Source of the DNA: Nitrosopumilales archaeon CG_4_9_14_0_2_um_filter_34_16
GTDB lineage: Archaea; Thermoproteota; Nitrososphaeria; Nitrososphaerales; Nitrosopumilaceae
Assembly (NCBI GenBank): GCA_002788515.1
Contig: PFRJ01000066.1
Location: 1 to 5,464, forward strand
Length of the DNA stretch: 5,464 nt
Reading direction: 5' to 3'
A model generated the notes under the pieces. The model was not told where the DNA came from. It did not search any database and worked only from the letters and a program-made list of their open reading frames with translations. The position numbers were made by a program, and so were the translations under genes. This document shows, in pieces, positions 1 through 5,018 of this stretch (position 1 is the first letter of the stretch; each line of letters begins with the position of its first letter).

Positions 1-482
1 CTGAACATGAAGAACAAACAGTGTTTTATTCCAAAGAATCACAATTTCCACCATATCTTGAAATCACTCTAAAGGAGAAAGAAGGTGGAGGTTGTTTAAT
101 TGCAACTGCAACGTATGGCTCAGAACTTGCACCACAAGTCCAACAACTACGAGAATTACGTGATAATCATTTATTGCAAACTGAATCTGGAACGATATTT
201 ATGAGTGGATTTAATCAATTCTATTACTCCTTTTCACCAATCGTATCTGATTTAGAACGAGAAAGTCCAATTTTTAAGGAATTGGTAAGATTATCCATAA
301 CTCCATTAGTTTCATCACTGTCTCTACTAACTTTCGCCGATCTGAATTCTGAATTTTCTGTTTTGGGGTATGGTGTTAGTATAATCACATTAAATATTGG
401 TATGTATTTTGTATCGCCTGTAATAGGGATGAAAATTATTAGAATGTTATTTTTCACAAAGAAGGAAGGTCGTTTTTTGTGA
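1..482 (+). CDS. Partial (5' end missing) membrane-anchored surface protein with CFI-box-like C-terminal module
   Basis: The reading frame is open from the first bases (first full codon at 3), so the GTG at 21 is not a convincing start; the gene most likely begins before the window. The visible 159 residues start with a polar stretch and then GGGCLIATATYGSELAPQVQ at visible residues 28-47. This is the CFI-box-type C-terminal module (usual form C-F-I-A-T-A-A-Y-G), here with Leu for Phe; the Cys codon is at 93-95. A charged, Arg/Glu-rich stretch follows (RELRD, DLERE). Two hydrophobic segments come next, about visible residues 94-112 and 120-151, then a basic tail (KKEGR) and TGA at 480-482. 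From family knowledge, this module ends exported archaeal proteins and is thought to serve in sorting or anchoring; its exact chemistry is not settled. The extracellular part that would define the function lies outside the window. An 88-base gap separates it from the next gene, so separate transcription is possible. Confidence 0.85.
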   Translation, partial: EHEEQTVFYSKESQFPPYLEITLKEKEGGGCLIATATYGSELAPQVQQLRELRDNHLLQTESGTIFMSGFNQFYYSFSPIVSDLERESPIFKELVRLSITPLVSSLSLLTFADLNSEFSVLGYGVSIITLNIGMYFVSPVIGMKIIRMLFFTKKEGRFL

Positions 483-489
483 TTCTTAC

Positions 490-515
490 AAAGATACAAA
501 AATATGCATCTTTTT
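490..515 (+). terminator. Possible weak hairpin plus T-run after the first gene
   Basis: AAAGAT (490-495) is mirrored by ATCTTT (508-513) around a 12-base loop, and the run TTTTT at 511-515 overlaps the 3' arm. Archaeal transcription often stops at T-runs with little need for structure. The stem is only six pairs and AT-rich, so this is a weak call that would fit the end of the first gene's transcript eight bases past its stop. Confidence 0.25.
498..505 (+). promoter_or_regulatory. Candidate TATA box for the giant surface protein gene
   Basis: AAAAATAT sits about 70 bases before the TTG start. With the usual archaeal spacing of about 26 bases from box centre to transcript start, transcription would begin near 528 and give a leader of roughly 43 bases that includes the GGGGGT ribosome-binding candidate. 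A second A/T-rich element, TTAAAAAAAATA at 542-553, is also TATA-like, but its expected start point (about 573) falls inside or after the start codon, which makes it the poorer choice. No transcript data are available. Confidence 0.25.
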
Positions 516-554
516 CATCGATACAGTTATCCACTAGTGTCTTAAAAAAAATAC

Positions 555-560
555 GGGGGT
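555..560 (+). promoter_or_regulatory. Shine-Dalgarno-like GGGGGT before the TTG start
   Basis: GGGGGT ends ten bases before the TTG at 571 and five bases before the ATG at 566. It resembles the archaeal GGAGGT core, with one change (G for A). The five-base spacing suits the ATG at 566 better, but that ATG opens only a two-codon frame (ATG GGT TGA) whose stop overlaps the TTG. The site may therefore serve the TTG directly, or act through this tiny frame. Confidence 0.4.
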
Positions 561-570
561 TTGATATGGG

Positions 571-657
571 TTGACAAAATATTCACTTTTAATATGTCTA
601 GTTTTTACAGTACTATTATCTGGTTTTGTTCAAAATATGCCATATGCCCATGCTGCA
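571..657 (+). other. Signal peptide of the giant surface protein
   Basis: Residues 1-29 have a short polar start with one Lys (MTKYS), a hydrophobic core (LLICLVFTVLLSGFV) and a small-residue cut region (YAHAAQGD). This is a Sec-type signal peptide pattern, with cleavage likely after AHA or AHAA. There is no lipobox: Cys9 lies within the hydrophobic core, not at a cleavage site. The hydrophobic core is present only if translation starts at TTG 571, which supports that start. Confidence 0.85.
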
Positions 658-3600
658 CAAGGGGATATTGGCGCTATAGTTGAATCTTTGAACTTTGATG
701 GTACACTTGGAATCACTCCTGACATTGTTCAGATTAGTGGCGATACCTTTGCAGTAGTTTATGAAGGTCCTAATGATGATGGATTTCTCAAAACATTTCG
801 TGTTGACAGCACTGGTGATATTTTAACAAATGCTGTTATAGCAACCTCTACATTTTCATCTGGCGATGTAACAAATCCCAAAATTCTACATGTTACAGGT
901 GATCGATATTTGATAGTTTATGGTGATGGAAGTAATATCCATGCTGCAGTTTATCAAATTAGTAGTGATGGTTCTACGTTGACGATAAAGACAGCTGGCT
1001 CATCTGTTATTTCCACTGGTTCAGATCCTGACATTGTTAGACTATCTGGTGCATCAGGTGCCACACAATTTTATGCAATAGCTTACACTGGTTCTGGTGC
1101 AGGTATGGTTGATACCATAAGTGTTACAACTGGTGATGTAATTACTAATTTAACTGGTTCAGCAGTAAGTTATGCCACAAACTCCGCTGACGTTGAAATT
1201 CTCAAAGTGTCAGGCACTACATATGCTGTAGCCTTTAGAGACAACACTAATGTCGGTCATGTGGAAACACTGACCATTCCTGATGACGGTAATTTATCTA
1301 GTGCAACTGTCGATGTTGGAAATCTTGCAGATAATCTAAATGGCGGCACTGCAATATCGTCTACTTCCAATTTAGATTTTGTTCATGTGACTGGAACAAT
1401 CTATGCAGTCGCTTGGTCTGATGGCACTAATGGCAAAATTCAAACAATCACCATCAATTCTGCTGGTACTACTCTTGCTGTTAGCGGTGCCGGAACTGGC
1501 GCATCATTTGCTACTACTGCTGTAGTTGATCCTGTTTTAATTCAAACTGATATCGCATCTAGTCCATTTGCATTTCTTGTAGCATACTATGATTCTACTA
1601 ACACTGACGGTGTTATCAAATCATTTACTATAACAAATGGTGGTGTAGTTAGTAGTGTAATTGATACTTTGAACTATAACGGTGCAAACGGAAAATTCCC
1701 CACCATTGCACATAGAACTGGTAATTTCTACGTCATTGGTTATCAAGGCACATCTCTTGCCGGTTCCGTCTCTTCATTTAATTTAGGAGCTGCTGATACA
1801 ACTCCTCCTGATGTAACTAATGTTGGCCTCACTTCAAATAATGCAAATACTGCATTAGCCAAATCTGGTAATACTGTAACAGTTACTATTGAAGACAATG
1901 AACAATTAAAAATTACAACAGCAACAATTGGTGGTAAAACTGCTACTATTGGAACTAATGATGCAAATACCGTAACAGCTACTAGAATTTTGGATGGAAC
2001 TGAAACTGTAGGAACATTAGATTTTTCAGTCAGAGTTGAAGATACAGCTGGTAATGGTTTGGTAATAACTGCAATTAAAGGAACTGGTGCCAATGTTGTT
2101 TCAGACTTTACTGCTCCTAGTGTAACTTCTGTATCTATTGCATCAAATGGCAATTCGGGATGGGCAAGAGAAACTAATGTGGTAACTGTTACTGTCGCTG
2201 ATGATGAAACATTAACTGTGACTGCACAAACTATTGATGGTAAGGTAGCAACCGTTGGTACTAACAATGCAAATACTGTCACTATGACTATGACTATGGA
2301 TGGAACTGAGACTGAAGGAACATTGACATTTTCAATCACAGTCGCTGATGCAGCAGGTAATACTACTACTTTAACATCAAAAACTACTGGTACTGATGTA
2401 ATTGCAGACTTTACTGCACCTACATTGACTAGTGCAACAATAACTGGAACTAAATCATTTAATTTGCTATATTCAGAACCTGTATTGTCTACTAACACTG
2501 CACACTATACTGTACTGTGGGATGATCCAAATGCTAATGCTGTTGCCGCAGTTGCTGGTTCTGGAACTAACACTATTTTAGTTCAAGTTACTAATGCTAA
2601 GGCCACTACTGATAACGCTGATCTTTCTATTACAAATGGTGTCACTGATAGAGCTGGAAATGCACTTACTGCAATAAATAATCAAAAAATTACTGATGAC
2701 TTTGTTCAACCAACTTTGAGCGGATCAAATAATCAAGTGACACTAAGTGACGATACATCAATTACCACCATTACTGCAACGTCTGTGGCACCTAATGTGA
2801 ATCTCTCAGGCTTGACCGGTGGTGCTAACACTGCAACATTCCCAGCAAGCGATGTAACTGTGGATGCATCAAATGCTGATGTTTTATTCCCAGCTAGTGT
2901 GGTTGCAAGTGGTTTACCTACAGATGAAGTTATTGAAGTATCTGTTTCAACAAAGACTGCAAGTGCTGCCGTTTTACCAGCAGGTGAAGTTGCTGGAACC
3001 ATTATTGAGCTAGGTGATCCTGACACGACAATCACATTTAGTGATCCTGTGAAAGTAACTTTGACAGGGCAAGCCGGAAAGACGCCTTTTATTGTAACTA
3101 GTACCCCTACAACTGTGCTTGTCAATGATTGTACGACTGGATCTGCAACAGTTGCACCTACATTGACTTCAACTGATCCTACCAATGCTGCATCTCACTG
3201 TGCTATTGATGCTGGGGCTGATCTTATAATTTGGACTAGGCACTTTACTGGATTTGGTGCATCGTCCGTTCCTGCAAAAACAACTACCACTGTTAGCAGC
3301 GGTGGTAGTGGCGGTGATACCACAAGACCATCAATTAGTACTAATTTTGATGTCAATGAATATCCATTAGAGTATGCTGGTGTGAGATATCATTTCTATG
3401 ATCTTGATTCTATTCATACTGCAATCCTAAAAACTGGAGAACATCTGGAAGCAACTTTGAGACTATATGAAAATTCAGGTGTAGGTAATATTCAACACGT
3501 TGAAATGTATGTAAACCAATTTGGTTCGAGAATTCTAAATGATCTAACTGAAACCGTTGTAATTTATGACAAACAGTCTGGATTGGAAATAATTGATCCG

Positions 3601-4986
3601 CACAATCTCATAGAGACGGCTGACATTGTTCCTTCAGAATCTGGAAACAAAGCCGTATTTGATTTTGAGATTGTCTTTAAAGATGAAATTCTAGAATCTG
3701 GTGTATTGTTTAGAGTATGGGATGTCAAAAGAAATTCAATGGACCTATACTTGCCTAAGGCATTAATCGTTCATCTTTCTGACCAACCCAGTGGCATAGT
3801 TTCTTCTGAACCTTCGTCTGATCTGCCAAATACAATTGAACCAACTGCTGTGATTGAAGCAGGCAGTGTAATTGAAGATGGTACTGTAATTGCAGCAGGA
3901 ACTGTGATTAAATCTGGTGTAACAATTGAAAAAGGTGTAATCTTAGAAACTGGTGTAACAATTGAACAAGGTGTAACAATTGAACAAGGTGTTGTAACTG
4001 ATACTGGTATTTCATTAGACTCTGGTACTACCACCGAACCTAGATTGATCACTGATACTGAAATAGTTGTGATTAAATCTCTCTCTGATGTTTTAGACTC
4101 TCCTGATAATGGAATTATAATTAATAATTGGTCTCTTGGCCAACTCTCTGTTCTAAAACAATGGAGTGGATATGATACCAAATCTGCATCTGATGCTGAT
4201 GTATTATCTAAATTTGGAATTAAAGGAGAGCAAATCCCACGATTTGTTAAAGATTTGACTCCATGGATCGTAAAGGACCAAATTAGCCAAAAAGAATTTG
4301 TCAATTTATTACAATATCTAAAGAAAGAAGGAATGCTGTCTAAAAATACCGAGACTAAACCATTCCCTGCAAACACACAGAATGAACCTGAAAACTTTAT
4401 CGCAAAATCTCCATCAAATGATAAGAAACTCAAGTTTGAATCTGATGAAAATAAACTTGATGCTAAATCTAGTTTTAATGATTTGGAGGATAAACTTAGA
4501 ATTTTAAGAGCACTTGTAAATAACGAAATAATTCAAAACGAGTTACTAAAATCCAATGCTGAGTTTGATGCCTTGGATGATCCTGATTATCTGATCAACC
4601 AAAGAGATTCAGAATGGTTACGCAGTCCAACTACTGTGACTGTATTTATGGAGAGTCTCATGAGTAACGAACCAGCTTTAGTTGCAAAGGCAATAATTGA
4701 TCATGATGCTGATTCACCTCTCCCAATAACTGAAATAGTAATTACAAACTCATACGGTGTAAACATTGCAATCACTGAAAAAACTCAAGATTACAAACAA
4801 AGTGATGAACAGTGGTGGAGTAAAACAAAAGCGGATGGTTCTTACATGATGTCTGGTTCTAGCAGCGAAGAATACAGTGGTCTGTCTACTGCTGAAATAT
4901 CTGTTAGCATTAATGATCGTAAAGGAAACTTTATTGGAATAATAAAAGCAGTTGTTAACTCTGAAAAAGCATTTCTTTTAAATTAG
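571..4986 (+). CDS. Giant exported multidomain surface protein: propeller, Ig-like, hexapeptide and Cache-like domains
   Basis: 1471 residues. The start is TTG: the in-frame triplet TGA at 562-564 blocks any earlier start, and the first in-frame ATG (637) comes after the hydrophobic core of the signal peptide. The signal peptide covers about residues 1-29 (core LLICLVFTVLLSGFV, likely cut near AHA|AQ). Domains follow in this order: seven propeller-like repeats (37-408); two tandem Ig-like units (411-513, 514-614) and a third beta unit (615-713); a beta domain with Cys854 and Cys877 (about 714-900); a Gly/Ser/Thr linker (901-919); a conserved thaumarchaeal beta domain (920-1070, with HFYDLDS and VEMYVNQFGSRIL); ten hexapeptides (1093-1152); a short helical motif (1222-1256); a polar linker; and a Cache/PDC-like domain (about 1301-1466). 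NXS/T sequons at 193, 241, 597, 744 and 1186 fit an exported glycoprotein. No transmembrane helix, PEFG-type signal or CFI-box is visible at the C-terminus. It is likely an extracellular or S-layer-associated protein for adhesion or ligand binding; the exact role is unknown. Confidence 0.93.
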   Translation: MTKYSLLICLVFTVLLSGFVQNMPYAHAAQGDIGAIVESLNFDGTLGITPDIVQISGDTFAVVYEGPNDDGFLKTFRVDSTGDILTNAVIATSTFSSGDVTNPKILHVTGDRYLIVYGDGSNIHAAVYQISSDGSTLTIKTAGSSVISTGSDPDIVRLSGASGATQFYAIAYTGSGAGMVDTISVTTGDVITNLTGSAVSYATNSADVEILKVSGTTYAVAFRDNTNVGHVETLTIPDDGNLSSATVDVGNLADNLNGGTAISSTSNLDFVHVTGTIYAVAWSDGTNGKIQTITINSAGTTLAVSGAGTGASFATTAVVDPVLIQTDIASSPFAFLVAYYDSTNTDGVIKSFTITNGGVVSSVIDTLNYNGANGKFPTIAHRTGNFYVIGYQGTSLAGSVSSFNLGAADTTPPDVTNVGLTSNNANTALAKSGNTVTVTIEDNEQLKITTATIGGKTATIGTNDANTVTATRILDGTETVGTLDFSVRVEDTAGNGLVITAIKGTGANVVSDFTAPSVTSVSIASNGNSGWARETNVVTVTVADDETLTVTAQTIDGKVATVGTNNANTVTMTMTMDGTETEGTLTFSITVADAAGNTTTLTSKTTGTDVIADFTAPTLTSATITGTKSFNLLYSEPVLSTNTAHYTVLWDDPNANAVAAVAGSGTNTILVQVTNAKATTDNADLSITNGVTDRAGNALTAINNQKITDDFVQPTLSGSNNQVTLSDDTSITTITATSVAPNVNLSGLTGGANTATFPASDVTVDASNADVLFPASVVASGLPTDEVIEVSVSTKTASAAVLPAGEVAGTIIELGDPDTTITFSDPVKVTLTGQAGKTPFIVTSTPTTVLVNDCTTGSATVAPTLTSTDPTNAASHCAIDAGADLIIWTRHFTGFGASSVPAKTTTTVSSGGSGGDTTRPSISTNFDVNEYPLEYAGVRYHFYDLDSIHTAILKTGEHLEATLRLYENSGVGNIQHVEMYVNQFGSRILNDLTETVVIYDKQSGLEIIDPHNLIETADIVPSESGNKAVFDFEIVFKDEILESGVLFRVWDVKRNSMDLYLPKALIVHLSDQPSGIVSSEPSSDLPNTIEPTAVIEAGSVIEDGTVIAAGTVIKSGVTIEKGVILETGVTIEQGVTIEQGVVTDTGISLDSGTTTEPRLITDTEIVVIKSLSDVLDSPDNGIIINNWSLGQLSVLKQWSGYDTKSASDADVLSKFGIKGEQIPRFVKDLTPWIVKDQISQKEFVNLLQYLKKEGMLSKNTETKPFPANTQNEPENFIAKSPSNDKKLKFESDENKLDAKSSFNDLEDKLRILRALVNNEIIQNELLKSNAEFDALDDPDYLINQRDSEWLRSPTTVTVFMESLMSNEPALVAKAIIDHDADSPLPITEIVITNSYGVNIAITEKTQDYKQSDEQWWSKTKADGSYMMSGSSSEEYSGLSTAEISVSINDRKGNFIGIIKAVVNSEKAFLLN
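679..1794 (+). repeat. Seven degenerate protein repeats of 50-60 residues, probable seven-bladed beta-propeller
   Basis: Seven units share the pattern hydrophobic-x-hydrophobic, (S/T)G, aromatic-(A/L)-(V/I)-x-(Y/F/W), one to several G/D/N/S residues, then a second strand of the V-x-T-(I/F)-x-(I/V) type. The central strands are AVVYEG (61), LIVYGDG (114), AIAYTGS (169), AVAFRDN (219), AVAWSDG (279), LVAYYDS (336) and VIGYQGT (388), spaced 53, 55, 50, 60, 57 and 52 residues apart. Seven all-beta units of this size are what a seven-bladed propeller would show. I cannot assign a named propeller family. Such domains usually bind ligands, proteins or glycans; an enzymatic role is not shown by any motif I can see. 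Confidence 0.7.
1801..2412 (+). repeat. Two tandem Ig-like repeats, about 102 residues each
   Basis: Unit 1 (residues 411-513) opens with TPPDVTNV and unit 2 (514-614) with TAPSVTSV. Both contain an IGGKTATIGTN / IDGKVATVGTN segment, a DGTET.GTL.FS stretch and (D/A)(T/A)AGN near the end. The DNA around GGATGGAACTGA (1992 and 2298) is clearly similar at a constant 306-base offset, which points to a fairly recent internal duplication. The TAP..T opening and the AGN motif are typical of bacterial and archaeal Ig-like stalk domains, which act as spacers in surface proteins. Confidence 0.8.
2281..2298 (+). repeat. Three perfect copies of ACTATG
   Basis: ACTATG occurs three times in a row and encodes TMTMTM just before DGTE in the second Ig-like unit. 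The first Ig-like unit has TATRIL at the same place, so the hexanucleotide run is specific to unit 2. Gain or loss of copies would keep the reading frame and change one beta strand by two residues. Confidence 0.85.
2413..2709 (+). other. Third beta domain, Ig/SbsA-like
   Basis: Residues 615-713 begin with TAPTLTSATI and contain FNLLYSEPV and later TDRAGNALT. The 'structural strand - F/Y-S-E-P-V ... D-x-A-G-N' layout is that of Ig-like domains found in bacterial S-layer proteins (SbsA type). It continues the tandem array, but its sequence differs from the two preceding units. The next section starts at VQPTLS. Confidence 0.6.
2710..3270 (+). other. Beta-rich domain with a likely disulfide
   Basis: Residues 714-900 include TIIELGDPDTTITFSDPVKV, LTGQAGKTPF and, near the end, LIIWTRHFTGFGASS. 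I recall this combination from other exported thaumarchaeal proteins, where it also comes just before a Gly/Ser-rich linker. Cys854 (codon 3130) and Cys877 (codon 3199) are the only cysteines in the mature protein (Cys9 is in the signal peptide), so a disulfide between them is likely outside the cell. The function is unknown; a structural or spacer role is plausible. Confidence 0.55.
3328..3780 (+). other. Conserved thaumarchaeal secreted beta domain
   Basis: Residues 920-1070 follow a flexible TTTTVSSGGSGGD linker. Landmarks are RYHFYDLDSIHT, LRLYENSG, VEMYVNQFGSRILNDLTE, FDFEIVFKDEI and FRVWDVKRNSMDL. From memory this is a recurrent module of exported Nitrosopumilus-type proteins, with alternating strands and many aromatic residues. 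No enzymatic motif is visible. Its strong conservation compared with the other domains suggests a shared structural or binding role at the archaeal surface. Confidence 0.55.
3847..4026 (+). repeat. Ten in-phase 18-base units encoding hexapeptide repeats, likely left-handed beta-helix
   Basis: Residues 1093-1152 are exactly ten six-residue units of the form x-(V/T/I/S)-(I/L/T)-(E/A/K/D)-x-G, for example SVIEDG, TVIAAG, VTIEKG and VTIEQG. Two neighbouring 18-base units (3952-3969 and 3970-3987, GGTGTAACAATTGAACAA) are identical and a third (3916-3933) differs at one base, so copy number has changed recently. The spacing and the regular hydrophobic position match the hexapeptide code of left-handed beta-helices (three units per turn, so about 3.3 turns here), though the small residue is Gly in every unit. 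Confidence 0.8.
4234..4338 (+). other. Degenerate 'IPxW...FVxGIQYL..GI' helical motif
   Basis: Residues 1222-1256 begin with IPRFVKDLTPW and end with FVNLLQYLKKEGML. The layout matches a short motif that I recall as repeated in many exported or membrane-anchored thaumarchaeal proteins (IPxWxKNNAGWWxxGxIxDxxFVxGIQYLIxxGII). Here the NNAGWW core has become DLTPWI, but the IP start, the central Trp, the Ile-Ser, FV and QYL positions and the closing G-M-L are kept. It occurs once, between the hexapeptide section and the Cache-like domain, and probably forms a small helical pair. Confidence 0.55.
4471..4968 (+). other. C-terminal Cache/PDC-like sensor domain
   Basis: Residues 1301-1466 begin with a helix (LEDKLRILRALVNNEIIQNELLKSN) followed by LDDPDYLINQRDSEWL. 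The core is TEIVITNSYGVNIAIT, TQDYKQSDEQWW (Trp1415-Trp1416), ISVSINDRKGNFIGIIKAVVN. The order 'long helix - ILVxDxxG - D-Y-x-Q-x-D-x-x-W-W - strand - D-x-x-G-x-x-I-G' is that of extracellular Cache/PDC domains, which bind small ligands such as amino acids or carboxylates in chemoreceptors and histidine kinases. The usual flanking transmembrane helices and a cytoplasmic output domain are absent: the protein ends five residues after the domain. Confidence 0.7.
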
Positions 4987-4995
4987 TTTAATATT
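4987..4995 (+). promoter_or_regulatory. Candidate TATA box for the downstream gene
   Basis: TTTAATATT starts directly after the TAG stop of the giant gene. Its centre lies about 28 bases before the ATG at 5019, which is the distance expected for a leaderless archaeal transcript starting at or near the start codon. No Shine-Dalgarno-like sequence precedes that ATG, which fits leaderless translation. Alternatively, the 32-base gap would allow read-through from the giant gene. Confidence 0.3.
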
Positions 4996-5018
4996 GTATT
5001 TATTGTTTAAATGATTAC

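Noticed and set aside
21..23. GTG as the start of the first gene
   Set aside because: The frame is open upstream to the window edge, no ribosome site precedes it, and the CFI-box module is a C-terminal module that should follow a larger exported region.
224..499. 91-codon open frame on the - strand opposite the first gene
   Set aside because: It overlaps the well-supported CFI-box-like membrane region and has no recognisable features.
542..553. TTAAAAAAAATA as the main promoter box of the giant gene
   Set aside because: With normal spacing the transcript would begin at about 573, after the first base of the start codon; the element at 498-505 fits better. It is not fully excluded.
637..639. 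ATG as an alternative start of the giant gene
   Set aside because: It would remove the hydrophobic core of the signal peptide, leaving the protein with no export signal.
1743..2498. 251-codon open frame on the - strand opposite the Ig-like repeats
   Set aside because: It lies wholly within the giant gene, has a low-complexity Val/Ser/Thr composition produced by the repeated Thr/Val codons on the other strand, and shows no signal peptide or domain.
2733..3185. 150-codon open frame on the - strand
   Set aside because: Same reason: a mirror of a Thr/Val/Ala-rich coding stretch, with no recognisable protein features.
3771..4433. 220-codon open frame on the - strand, opposite the hexapeptide repeats
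   Set aside because: Its regular SIVTP repeats are simply the reverse complement of the 18-base units; the + strand reading has phased Gly and hydrophobic positions and domain matches on both sides.
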